From Nymphaea colorata (taxonomy: Eukaryota; Streptophyta; Magnoliopsida; Nymphaeales; Nymphaeaceae), in assembly GCF_008831285.2 (NCBI RefSeq), contig NC_045142.1, forward strand, positions 17,487,354 to 17,551,353: 64,000 bases of DNA, given 5' to 3'. The notes under the pieces are model-generated. The model was not told the DNA's origin. It was given only the letters and a program-made list of their open reading frames with translations, and did not search any database. The position numbers and the translations under genes were made by a program. This document shows, one piece after another, positions 46,501-58,081 of the stretch (position 1 is its first letter; each line of letters begins with the position of its first letter).

Positions 46501-48166
46501 CTGTTCGATTTCTATAGATGCTACCATTACAAACGATGACATACACAGACGTTCGAGTTAAACAGTCTACTATAAAGGTTGAATAAGAGGGGTGGCTTAT
46601 CAAGTTATTTAGTGGCAAGTCTTGTAAAGGAAAAAGTGTAGGAACATGAGCCAGAGCCGAAAGGATAAGAGAAAAGCAAGTCTTGAAATTAATTAGTGGG
46701 GGGAGACAGAGAGTCAGTTCAATCTCTAATGGTAAGACCATTTTCTTGAATACATCTCATGTTGGGACACGAGAACAACTGACGTGCTCCCAAATTCTTC
46801 ACTGCCTCACGTGCACGTTATCCCACCATTCACCAAAGCCCACCAATTCTCAGACCAGCCCAGGAAATATCGAGATACTGCCAAAACCAGCATCAGGAAA
46901 TCGCTTTCTTCCTTTGAAAAAACCTCATCTCTCTCTCTCTCCCCCACCCCCCCCCCCCCCCTCTTCTTCATGAAGTTTTAGTCCTTGAGAACATCGTTTT
47001 TGGTTGTGTTTCTATGGTACGCCGCACGATCCTCAAAACAAAGGGAAGTGATCTGAGTTTTTTTTCCCCCCCTAACAAGATCGCCTTTATACACATTCAG
47101 GCAGTACAGTCCTTTTAGTTCTTTGCGTTTTCTGTTTTGGTATCTTTTGGATCTTTCTTTTTTATAAAATTTTCTTGGGTAGTGCCTATCCAACAATCGG
47201 ATGAATTTAACAAAAGTTTGGGAACACTGTTGTTGTGTGTGTCCATGATCATCCTGTGATACAACACACAAACTATGTCACATGGGTGCTCCTAAACAGT
47301 TGTTGCACCTGTACCGCACCTGTGCGGATGCTGGTGCACGTCAGTGTAGTCAGCTGAACCAGTTCAAAACTGACCATTTTAAAATTTAAACATATGCCAA
47401 GCTAAACTAGCTCTACTACAGGAAGTTTATAATGAATAAAAGGTAAATATAGACAAATACGGTTACAAAAACAGTTAAGCATATAATAAATGATATACAC
47501 ACCCATGCGGGTGCGGCAATTTAAAAAAAAAAGTGCAGGTGTGACGCAACTAGAAAAAAATTAGGATCAGGTTCGATGCAACCACACCTGCACCTAAATT
47601 TGTTTTTCTTAATTTCTGCATCTGCACCCACACCTTGCACCTATATGATATAGCGTGTAACAATTAAAATTTGTTTTCTGATGTGTAATCTTATATCTGA
47701 CTTATGGACCTTATGACTTGTGAATTTATGTTTATGATATAAATCTATAGATGGTGTTTCTTGATGTGCTAGAAGCCTAAAATCATGTTGTGCTTATGAA
47801 TTATGATTATATGAATGTCCGTGAATGACTAATTGTAACCTCATAGCTATAGTAAACCTATCATTATGTATAACATGTTTTTTACAAATAATATTTTCTT
47901 GATTTTTCCAATTCTTTTGTGATTTTTTCTACATTTTTCTGATTTTTAAAACCAAATTTATGCTAAAGTTTAATAGTTACGATAAGTTACGATATTTCTG
48001 ATACAACGTATCTTTTGGCCAGACTACACTTTTTACAACACTGGTATAATGCATAAATTTCAACACTAATGCTTCTTAATTTCACTTCCTACTCTAGACA
48101 TTACGCAAGTGATCGTTCCATCCAAGAAAATAAAAGGAAAGAATAAGAGAAACATCACAAGCTTGC
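43520..48166. other. No recognisable gene
   Basis: AT-rich sequence with short frames only. Landmarks: an A-run at 45495-45510, a CT/poly-C run at 46925-46962, and a stretch of repeated GCACCTG/GGTGC-like words at 47285-47650 that may be remnant transposon. TTTTTACAACACTGG near 48030 resembles a hAT terminus, but I find no partner. Confidence 0.4.
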
Positions 48167-48317
48167 CTTCCATGGCGATGTATATGATCGATTGCTGCCA
48201 AAACATCATCAACTATTTCCACCGTGCAAGCCATCGAATTATATTCATGATGAAAAGAAGACACCTTTGGAATACCTAATGCAGCGCTAGCTCTTGGTCC
48301 ACCATATAAAGTAACAC
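48167..48317 (-). pseudogene. P5CS: Isolated exon of delta-1-pyrroline-5-carboxylate synthase (P5CS)
   Basis: This 151-base reverse-strand exon encodes [20 protein letters not shown] followed by [20 protein letters not shown] and IDHIHRHG, a well-conserved stretch of the gamma-glutamyl phosphate reductase half of plant P5CS, the enzyme for proline synthesis from glutamate. The acceptor is ATTACAG. The following intron would start GCAAGC, a GC-type donor. Codon phases at both edges match the P5CS junctions I expect (Gly before VTLYGG, Ser/Arg after HHG-like HG). I found no neighbouring P5CS exon within several kb, so this is a gene fragment rather than a working gene. The exon itself is undamaged. 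Confidence 0.85.
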
Positions 48318-51052
48318 CTGTAATGGTTATACAAGTCAGATTATGCGTTCTCTTAAACATCTAAAGCAATTAACCCAAGTATACTAGGCCAGTCAATTCC
48401 AAAGGCAATTGTGGCGATAATACCCAATAATTATTAAACAAGACAGGATATATTGTTGTTTCCGACAATTCAATCTGCAAATGTAAAGAGTTTAAAAAAA
48501 GAAAAGAAAAATAAGTTGGAAAGATAATACACATGTTTATATAAGTTGGAAAGATGGTCATGTATTTATGAGAACTGCCATAGGCATGCTGGCATCTGGT
48601 AGTGGATCTGTTTTGCTACCGTAATTTTGTGTTGGTTCACTTTACTGTCTTCTCTTGTACTTTTACCGAGCGATATCTTTCGATCGGCCAAGTTGGTACA
48701 GTGCTTAGTCGCGTCGTCACTGGCCCCGCACAAACGATATTACTGTACCACCACGTCCTCATTCTCCAGTACAGTCACCCTGTAGCATGTGCCTTGCTTT
48801 CTGGATTTGCTTAGTAGATCTTATTTTGTCATATTTTCTCTGAAACGTCATATCTGTTCATCCCAAGATGGACGGCTTACCAGAAGGTGTTAGCCCTTAG
48901 TATTTGGTCATCTTTCGGCAAATTGTATTTGGTTAGATTTCGCGGTCGTCTTATAGTACAGTAATTTGACTGCTTTTTGTTATGGAAATTATCACATACA
49001 TACGTGAGATCCTCTCGCCTCCGATCGAGAAACTACAACCATCTATCTTTTTTTTTTCACATTTTAAGAGAAATTTTGTGCAAATTAATATATGTAATGT
49101 TTGACTTTTCGGTACAGACCTTAACTGAAGCTCTGAATCAATCGAAAGTATCATGAGCAGGTTGCAACCAACAAAGCTTTTTGCTTTCTTTTTGAAAGCC
49201 AGTCAAAGGGAAACCTGAACCTGAACTTTCTGAAGATCAGCAGTACTGGTAAATTTTTACTAAAAACTCATCGAGTCTACAAACTCGCGGAGAGTAGCTG
49301 ATAAAGTCCAACATCACTTAGGCTTCGGCAAGTGGTGATTCTTGACTACCTGATGTACTGGGAAGCCGACAACACTGTGCCAACTTCCCTTGAATTTAGC
49401 TGCATAGATCTTTACCTGCCATTACCTACGCGCCTCTCGCGCTTAGAGCTCCAACGGCGCCGCCCTTTTGACATGGGGGTTTGAAAGCACAGCCTGTGGG
49501 TCTTTATTAATGCCTCTCAATGGGGAAGGCGGGAATAATCAAGGCGGGGGTTGTAGTTGTTGAGCAGAAGAGTCTGTTTACAGAGGGTCCTGTACAACAA
49601 CTATTTCAAGGTCAGTGGTCGAGACTTTTGAGCATGGTAAGGGCAATAGTTTCTCAACTCCCATTTATTTTATAAGCTTTAAATACAGGACCGATCATTG
49701 TACGCCTTTTTTTTTTTTTTTTCCTTTTCAAGTTTTGGATTTAAGGAAGATCTTCACAAGTTACAGATCTGATCACTCAGGCAGGTTCCTAGATAAACTC
49801 GGGTACATGGAACTCTTATTTTAAAGATGTTGCCCTAATTGGGTGCAGAATGTCAATAGAGTCATGTGCAGTGGGTCTGTTCAAGTACCATATTGTTGGC
49901 CCCCCGACTGCACAGTATTTTATAGGGAAAGAAAGATCCGGTTTGGTTACTTAAATTTTCTCTTATGGCAGGTGAGATTTCAATAATTGAGCAGATTGCG
50001 AGTCAAGAAACCGTTGAGTCTAAAATCGAGAACAAGATTGAGTTTGGCTTCTTCACAGCTGAAAAATGCAGAGCTCCCAAACGAGGATGAATGATCTCTT
50101 CAACCTTGTTGGTGAAATTCATTGTGCACGCGGGCTCTGGATCAATCTTCGTTCTGGCATGGAGTTTCTGCCTTACATGAGCTAAATTGGAGATTAATCC
50201 TCATTCCCTACTGGTGTTCCAAGACTTCTCTAATTATCTCTCCACTTGTTTCGACTCTTTTAAGGTGTGACTAAATGCCTCGAATCAAAGCATTGTTACC
50301 ACTATATGAAAAGGATGCTAGAAGCGATCGTAAATGGGACTTCAACAGTTAAAATATATTAATTCATCAGTGTTGGTGATGGGATCTGGCGAAGCGGCAT
50401 AAAGAAAGAAGAGAAATGCAAGCAGGGAACCTGTGTAAAACAGGAAGCGGAACTAAATCAGGGAAGTTAATTTTTGTAAAATTAGGAAAGTGGGTTTCCT
50501 GGTAACCGTGCATCAACATCCAAGCCGGCAAATTGGATCTGTTGTTACAAATATCGTTCTTGAGAAAATCTGGGCGTGGGTTTTCTTGGGTATCTTTCAG
50601 TGGAGTTGTTCAGGTAAATCTTTGATATATCTCGACGATTTTTTTAAATATTAAAAATATTTTAAAATAATAAAATATTTAAAAACATTAAAAATTCAAA
50701 AAAATAAAAAATATATAACATCTCCGGAAAAGAATTGCGACACTTTCATTTTTTGGCAAGATTTTCAAAATCTCACCATTTTTTTTCTCGTAAATATCGT
50801 GAGATTTTCGCGACATCTATCACGTTTATTGGAGCAATGCGTCAATACCACCAAGCCATTTGGAGCAAGGCGTCAATACCACTAGGCCTTGATCTGAGGC
50901 CCACGCAGAAATCCAGGATTTCTCAGATGAGATGTGTCCTGAATCTTAAGCACATGATCAAAATAGATAATGTTTCAATTCCTTGAATCTAGCTAAGGTC
51001 TAAAGAATTTTAAAATTTCCACTTCCCAGTTCCCAATATCTGAACTCCACCA

Positions 51053-51054
<2 letters not shown>
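48318..51054. other. No recognisable gene
   Basis: AT-rich with short frames. A GC-richer patch at 49430-49600 has no recognisable coding. T-runs lie at 49708-49723 and an A/T-only stretch at 50640-50720. Confidence 0.4.

Positions 51055-51121
<67 letters not shown>
51055..51121. repeat. (TA)n microsatellite
   Basis: About 33 uninterrupted TA units. Overlapping frames reading alternating Tyr-Ile are artefacts of it. Confidence 0.97.
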
Positions 51122-51124
<3 letters not shown>

Positions 51125-52429
51125 GACGAAGTGTGTGCTTGATTGCCCAGAAGATCATAGTTGCAAAACTTGTGAGTAATTGGAAGCCCCATACATTGGT
51201 AAAACCTGAAGAATGTAGTATAACAGAAGTTCTTACGACCGTTTTCGAAATGGGCATTGTAAAACTCAAAGCATCTTTCCTTCTCAAACTGGTTATCCAC
51301 GCAATCAAACAAGGAACACGGCCTAAAAGAGGTGCCAATAGGATATATGGCTATTGATTCTCCAGCACTCGACAGAAGGTCCAGATGGAGAATCGGGAAC
51401 ACGTAAATATGCATTCAACCTTGAAAGTTTGTATATTTCTTCAAGGTCTTCATATGCCTCCAAAATCGTCTAAGAGGAGATTGCCGGTTGGGGAAAAAAA
51501 AAACTCTTTCAAGCTAAAAACGAAGTCAGAAAGTTGGTTAAACAAGACGAAGTCAGAATGTTTCCACCAAAAGAAGGGCGAATCATTTTTCCCCGATTGG
51601 CTATTTCACCAAACTGGTTGCCGATTTTCTGAGAATTTGTTGTAGACAACCAGCTTCACAAATGGAAGTAAGAGTAGTCCTATAGTTTTGAGCTGTCATC
51701 TCAAATCGGCAATAATTTGGAAAGTATTGAGAACTCCCCAATGCCACAACTAGCACTTTAACTTGTAGACTTGCATCAATTCGTTCCAGGTGCTGAAGAA
51801 TTCTAAGTTGTGGAGGGTGGTAGGGAGGCATTCTCAAATGGTTTTTTGTGGCCTAATGAAAACGTTTGTGTTTGTGTTTGTGAGTTTGTGTTAGGACAAC
51901 TCTTAGATGGCACTGAAAAAAACTCTATTTCAAAATTGTTCTTTTAGTAGAAAAGTTTGAAGATGGCTAAAACTCCAATTGCATTACCACTTTTATCTGG
52001 AGTCGAGATTCAGATTGCAAAATCTTGGAACTATTCGCAACTAGTTTCGATTTTGAGCTGACAATTGTGAACCAGAACTCAGCAAATCATCTGTATGGCT
52101 CATCTGACCCACAGTAGACATGGATTGTACGTGCTGAACGAATAGAAATTGGTTAACCTGTTCAACTAAGTGCTTGCTCAATTTACAAGGCAACCAAATC
52201 GTATCAGTTTTAGTAAGTTGGGTAATTAAGAAGAAGAATAATGCACTAGGTTGGGGAGGAAAAATTCTAGCATTCTGTTCTTTGTTGTTTGTCGTCGAGA
52301 GCATCAATTAGTTCGTTCCTTGTTGTTTATCGTGCATCTTTGGCAGCAAACGTTGTTGGTTTCTTAATTTGTATATTAGAGGGCTCAGTAAACTAAGTTA
52401 AATCCCGATGCCTCAACGAACTCGTTCCG
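51122..52429. other. No recognisable gene
   Basis: Short frames only, without recognisable domains or clear splice structure. Confidence 0.35.
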
Positions 52430-52703
52430 TTGACACAGACTGATGTTAGTGGTGATATCACCGGGCTGTGTCATCTGCACATCCACAGACTCCTCTTGTG
52501 TCTCTCTTCATCGTCTTGGCTTTGTTGATCCCGTGTTCCCTGCCATGACTCGTATTGGTTCTCTCAAACTCCCCAAGGAGGCTGGCAACCTAGACCAACC
52601 TCAGCTGTTACAACAAACAATTTGCTAAGACGACTTCAATAAACTGGTCTATTGCTGTTTCATTGGGCTACTCTGTTCACATCTACAGACGCAATTTTGC
52701 CTC

Positions 52704-54630
52704 ATGAGTACCTTCAAACTCCGCCTTGAAACCTTATTTTCACCAATATCTCATTCTCAAGAAGGCATCACCTACACGGCATGGCTTGATGACAACCAGT
52801 CAGTTGAAGAAGTTTCTAAGTTTGGTTCTAGTGATGAACTTGACAATGACTCCATTAGTACTTGTTGTCACAATGACAACCATGATTCGTCTTCAAGTAG
52901 CAATCTTCCAAATGCTACGGGTGCTAGCCCTTCTCACAGTAATACAGATTCTAGTTTTTCTCAAGAGGCCAGCACTGATTTCATGTCACACTCTCAACCG
53001 GGTCCACAACTACCATCTCTTATCAATTCTCACTCCATGGTCACCAGGGCAAAAGATGGCATCGTTAAACCAAATCCAAAGTACTTCATTGCCCTTTCGG
53101 TTCCTTTGGAACCTACAACAGTCAAGGAGGCATTCAAGCATCCAGGATGAGTAAAAGCAATGGAGGAAGAAATAGAGGCATTGAATTTGTGCAAAACATG
53201 GACTCTAATTCCCCGAACCGCCGATATGAATGTCATCTCCACCAGATGGGTCTTCAAAACTAAGCTGAAAAGCGATGGAACCTTGGATCATCTAAAGGCT
53301 CGATTAGTGGCTCGTGAGTTCAATCAAATTCCTGGAATTGACTTTATGGAAACTTTTTCACCAGTCATCAAACCAGCCAAAATTCGCATTGTATTGACTA
53401 TCGCCTTATCTCGAAAATGAGATATTAGGCAACTTGATGTCAAAAATGCCTTTTTACATGGCGAGCTACAAGAAACTGTTTATGTAGAGCAGCCACAAGG
53501 ATTTGAAGATCTTACCAAACGAGACCATGTATGTCGGCTTCATAAAGCTCTCTACGGATTTCGGCAAGCTCCAAGGGCCTGGTATGATAGGTTTGGATTT
53601 TTTCTACTCTCAAAAGGTTACTTTTGCAGCATTTCAAATTCTTCTCTCTATATTTGTCATCATAAAAAAGGAACCATCATTCTGTTATTGTATATGGATG
53701 ATATCATCTTAACGGGCAACAATAATCTTTTCATTCAAGAATTCATCACTGAACTTAGTAATGAGTTCTTGATGAAGGATCTAGGCAGCTTGCATCACTT
53801 CCTTGGTAATTGAGGTTCTCAAAACATCTCAAGGTCTTTTTCTCAATCAAAAGCGGTATGCTTACAGCTTCTTAGAACGTGCTTATCTAACAACTTGTAA
53901 ACCAGCTGTAACTCCTCTGGTTCAGAATTTTCGGCCACCTTCTGAAGATCCATTGTTTGTCAATCCTACACTCTATCGCAGCTTGGTAGGTGGACTGCAA
54001 TATCTCACGTTCACTCGTCCTGACATCACCTATAGTGTCAACTATGTCAGCAGCAGCCTACTCAAAGTCAGTTTATGCTTGTTAAAAGAATCCTTCGATA
54101 TGTTCATGGGACTATTGAACTCGGCTGTATAATTACACCTCAGTCCGTTTTTCGCTTATATGCCTACTCAGATTCAGATTGGGCTGGGTGTCAAGAAACA
54201 CAACGATCCACAACTGATTTTTGTACATTCATTGGCACAAATGCTATCTCCTGGACCGCTAAAAAACAGCCAACGGTGGCTCGATCTACAACTGAAGCAG
54301 AATACAGATCGATGGCCTCTGCAGCAGCAGAGTTAACATGGCTTTCCTTCATTCTCAAAGATATCGGCATTCATATTACTGATCCCTCGCATCTATACTA
54401 CGACAATATGTCCGCCTTACAAGTCAGCATTAAACCAGTGTGCCATTCAAGAATGAAACATGTTGCCATTGATTATCATTTTTTACGAGAGAAAGTGGCG
54501 TTGGGAACCTTAGTTACTCAATATGTTTCTTCATCTCAACAGGTTGCCGATATTTTTACCAAAGCCTTATCTAGATCCGCCACTGAAAATCTCAGAGACA
54601 AACTGGGTGTCGTTCCCCCACCACCCAGTT
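52704..54630 (+). pseudogene. copia 3 reverse transcriptase and RNase H
   Basis: A hydrophilic linker (52704-53030) leads to VTRAKDGIVKPNPKY, then to reverse transcriptase: [57 protein letters not shown] and active site YMDD (about 53691). RNase H follows: SDSDWAGCQETQRSTTDF (about 54168), [11 protein letters not shown] and VADIFTKALS. TGA at 53148-53150 and 53418-53420, and frame changes near 53500, 53805 and 54070, disable it. Damage is heavier than in copia 1 and 2, so this copy is probably older. Confidence 0.9.
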
Positions 54631-54640
54631 TGAGGGGGCA

Positions 54641-55110
54641 TGATAAGAGTAAATCAGCACAACGTGATTTTAGGGATATTCAAAATATGAAGATCAAGGA
54701 AATCACTCAAGACATTGAGGATCTTGATATCAATGGCAAGACGAGAATTAAGGAAGACGTTGAAGATCTTGATATCAATAGAAGGACGAAAATCAAGGAA
54801 GGCGTTAGGGAAATTGATAAAATTGAGGGAGATAGGCATATTTGTTTCGATATAATCTTCCTTTTAAGTAATCCTTCATCCACTCCAAAAATCGTGGATC
54901 TTGTAAACCTCCTTTGTATATATACTTGTAATAGTTCATTGAAAATGCAAGGTGAGAAATATTCTTTAGTCCTCTCACTTTTTCTCACGGCCATGGAAGA
55001 AGGCCGGTCAGCTAGCATTTGTCTTCAACTCGGATCCTTTTTAGGTGTTTTTCTGGTTGGGGGAAACTAGTCGACAAGAAATATCACGATTGCAGCAGAA
55101 ATAATTAACA
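54641..55110 (+). repeat. 3' LTR of copia 3 (end approximate)
   Basis: It starts TGATAAGAG after a G-rich purine tract. It contains TATATATAC (about 54917) as a TATA-like box and two 45-base tandem units (54717-54806). The RNase H frame runs on through most of it to a stop at 55070. Confidence 0.65.
54717..54806 (+). repeat. 45-bp tandem repeat, two copies, in the copia 3 LTR
   Basis: GAGGATCTTGATATCAAT at 54717 and GAAGATCTTGATATCAAT at 54762 are 45 bases apart. Both units stay in the RNase H frame (EDLDINGKTRIKEDV and EDLDINRRTKIKEGV). Confidence 0.85.
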
Positions 55111-55223
55111 TCCCCCAAGCTCCCAGCTTCTTCAAGAAAAGGAAAAGGTTTATAGCTCAAAGAACATGTGCCCTTGATCATTCGATTACATGGTTCAGAC
55201 TTACGCCAGCAGATGCACCCGAG

Positions 55224-55228
<5 letters not shown>

Positions 55229-55264
<36 letters not shown>

Positions 55265-55735
55265 GAGATTGAGGACCCGTAGCCTGCGAAGCCCTTCACC
55301 GCCAGATATCTACCACCGCACGCCGGATATCCGCCGCCATCGGCCGTAACCGCCAGCGTCGCTCACTCAGGTCGCTCTCTCTCTCTCTCTCGATTGAGGG
55401 CCGGCGACGGCTGCTCCTCTCTCCCGTCACTGCCGAGCGTCGTTCACTCAGTCTCTTGAGGTGAGGGCCGGACCGCCACGTCTCTCTCTCTCTCTTTGTC
55501 GAGATTGAGAACCGGCGGGCTGCGACTGCGGTGCCTCTCTGTCTCTCTTTCTCTGAGTGGAGAAGGAGGGCCGACGACTTCCATGGCTCTTTGTCGATAT
55601 TGTCTTGAGGTGAGGGTCGGCGAGTGTCGCGCCTCTCTCTTTCTCTTTTTCCCCCACCCCGTCTTTCTCTCTCCATTTCTTGATTGAGGGCCGCCGACTG
55701 TGGTGCCTTTCTCTGTCGAGATTGAGGGCAAAACA
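55229..55735. repeat. CT-rich minisatellite-like array
   Basis: CT runs (TCTCTCTCTC) alternate with a GC-rich word of the form GAGATTGAGGGCCGGCGAC. Seven degenerate copies of the word start near 55264, 55390, 55453, 55500, 55598, 55678 and 55718. Spacing varies from about 40 to 125 bases. Long reverse-strand frames rich in RERER and RRPS follow from the repeat, so coding is doubtful. Confidence 0.7.
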
Positions 55736-55877
55736 AAGCAGACAGAACAGTTGCAGAGGTGTAAGATGCAAAAGAAGACGGGAAATGTTGGACAGTATGT
55801 TGAACATGTGTATTCATCAAGAGTATATATGTGTTTGATATGTTAATTCTTTGGTTGTTCCAATTTGTGCAACTTCT

Positions 55878-56019
55878 GCACAGTATACAGATCAACAAAT
55901 TTAATTGCATCTTACCTTGTGACCAAGAAATTCCATGTATTATTGCTTGCACAGTATACAGATCAACAAATTTAATTGCATCTTACCTTGTGACCAAGAA
56001 ATTCCATGTATTATTGCTT
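55878..56019. repeat. 71-bp perfect tandem duplication
   Basis: GCACAGTATACAGATCAAC at 55878 recurs at 55949. The two 71-base units appear identical, implying a recent duplication. Confidence 0.93.
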
Positions 56020-56949
56020 TTGCTTTCAATACTAAAATCAAATATAGTTAATTAGCTCCTTAGTGCCTTCTTCATCGTATAGACAAACAGCTGGTCATAT
56101 CAAATTCTAGAAAGACTGCCCCTCCATGCAGAAGACGGAAACAAAGTTGGCTATCTGAGTCGCAAATGATAGTTTACTTCTCGCAGGATGTCTCTATGGA
56201 TTTGGAGTTCCCTGAAATTGGAAAAAGCCGATAGAGCATATATCTTCTATTTTTCCTGAAGTGAATAAATTGCATTTAGAGACAAACTATAACACTGATA
56301 CTGAGGGTTCGAACCTTATGGAAATCAACGAAAAACACATGATCAGCTTCCTAAAGCTTGATCATCATGGTTAACTCAGCATGCAGGAAAACAAAAGCTA
56401 AAGGAAACATGGCCACAGCTCCTGCATGAGTGCATTTTCTTTTTGCGAGGTCCCTGCACCACTAGACTTGAATTTGGCTGTCCTCCCCTTCAGAAGCATT
56501 AGATTATGGGTATCAATTTTGCAAAAGCACTGCTATGGGCTGCCACATTTGCATGCCAAAGCAAAATAACAATTATGCCAGTGGCTTTAAAAAGTAACAT
56601 GGATACAAGAATCTAAAATCATGTCATCAGTTGCAATGTGTTGTTCCCTCATTGCTATTGAAGAATTTAGAATTGACGGGTACCTTTTGGGACAAACCCA
56701 CTTACATTTCAATGCAAAGCATGTAGAGTAAAAGCATGCAAATTAAATGAAATCTACAAACCATGAAGGCCTATGAAGCTGCTTATGCGCAATGCATGAA
56801 AAGTCCACAGGAGTTTGCAATGGTAAAAAAACTGTCAAAATAAAATAAAAAGTCTTTTTAAAAAGATAGAAAAGATTGTGAAAAAGTTAAAAAGTCTAAA
56901 ATATCTATTACTTTATAAAAAAAAATTCAAAAAATGCTATAAGAAAACA
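56020..56949. other. No recognisable gene
   Basis: AT-rich intergenic-looking sequence with no convincing exon on either strand. Confidence 0.4.
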
Positions 56950-57692
56950 GCTTTAGGATGGACCTGATGTGGCTTCATAAGGGGTGGTTGACCTGGCAAA
57001 GTGGGTGGTCCTTGTGGGAATGAATTCCCCAGGCTGCTTGGAGCGCTGATACCTGTCAGCACTACATCTGTTTGACGTGAAAATGAGCTCGTAGTGTTCA
57101 TACAAGACCTCAAGTGTATTTCGAGCCACCATATTGTCTGCACTCAGATACAGCCCAGCCAGGGAAATAAAGATGCATGTGCATATTTTGCACTAATGCT
57201 GCGTTTGCATCCATATCCAAAGTCAACATTAGAGTGGCTGACCAATAAGAATGTGGCTGCACCCACATCAGATATCTTGCAACCGCAGTATCTGCTGCAG
57301 CTGAAGCACTTGTTGTCTCTGCTCTGGTGGAAGAAGATTGATCTGTTCTGGCGTGAGGCTCATCAATCATCACTTGCTGAGTAACACCTTTTCAATCTCA
57401 GGAGATAACTGCACACCGAATAGCATCACAGAAGTGTTAAGAGAATTGGCTATGATGCATAACACCCACACCCTGCATAAAGCCAAATTAGTGAACAGAT
57501 CACCTGTGAAGGACAAGCAGCTTGGTCAATTGCGCCCATCTGATCTGCCACTATTGCTGTTGCGCCTGGCAGCTGAATACCAGTTATGAAACTCTCAGGC
57601 GCGGCAGACATCCAAGGAACTCCAGACCCTCTCTCCATTTGCATTGAGCTAGTATTTTGACTCCCTATATCACTGCTGATATGTGAACCTAC
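56950..57692 (-). pseudogene. CSTF64/ESP1-like C-terminal region, broken and out of order
   Basis: On the reverse strand, exon 57504-57692 (63 codons, ...AIDQAACPSQ) splices in frame via TGTGCAG to LSPEIEK (from 57408). The frame then meets TGA TGA (57372-57367), and the same frame resumes with LMSLTPEQINLLPPEQRQQV and a Leu/Gln-rich tail. LTPEQINxLPPEQRxQVLQLQ is the signature C-terminal helical domain of plant CSTF64 and ESP1, a 3'-end processing partner surface. Comparison with the usual ALLQQVM spacing suggests a one-base loss plus a seven-base duplication. Further downstream, 56950-57080 encodes FPQGPPTLPGQPPLMKPHQ, a Pro/Gly-rich segment expected before, not after, the C-terminal domain. 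The family call is good; the gene model is uncertain. Confidence 0.62.
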
Positions 57693-58081
57693 CTGAGAAC
57701 AATACGACATTCAGATTTTTAGAAGAACTAGCATGATCACTGATTCACTCTTCCAACAAGATGCAGAACACACTACCCAATTCCCACTCTATGAAGACCA
57801 TATAGAGGCCCCAACAGTAATTAGTTGATAAAACAAACGTACACGACCAACAGTATTTAGTTGATTTAGCAGCCCTACACAACTGTCCATGTAATACTGT
57901 CTGAGATACATGGATCCAAAACTTTCCTAGTTGAGAGATTCAACTGCATCATCTTCCCACTGTATGTAGTTGCAAGAATTGCTGCTCAAAACTCCAACCT
58001 TCACCTCAAAAGTCAAACCTGAAAGCCTGGTCCAATAAATCTCACCCATCAAGAACATTAATCATCTCTTGAATCAACAGA
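57693..58081. other. Spacer between the SR-like gene and the CSTF64/ESP1-like piece
   Basis: No exon recognised. It may hold the 3' untranslated region of the SR-like gene on the reverse strand. Confidence 0.35.

Larger units (their letters stand above)
52430..55110 (+). mobile_element. Ty1/copia retrotransposon 3, 5'-truncated and decayed
   Basis: Only the reverse transcriptase, RNase H and 3' LTR parts are recognisable. The 5' limit is uncertain (52430-52700); no 5' LTR, gag, protease or integrase core was found. The 3' LTR begins TGATAAGAG at 54641 after TTTGAGGGGGCA and may end AATTAACA at 55110. No matching 5' LTR or target duplication can be used for checking. Confidence 0.82.

Noticed and set aside
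47285-47650. Repeated GCACCTG/GGTGC words
   Set aside because: Too irregular for a CRISPR-like or defined tandem array; probably a decayed transposon, but no ends could be matched.
48020-48050. hAT-like terminus TTTTTACAACACTGG
   Set aside because: No opposite terminus or 8-bp duplication found.
51000-51414. Frames with long alternating Tyr-Ile runs
   Set aside because: Translation of the (TA)n microsatellite.
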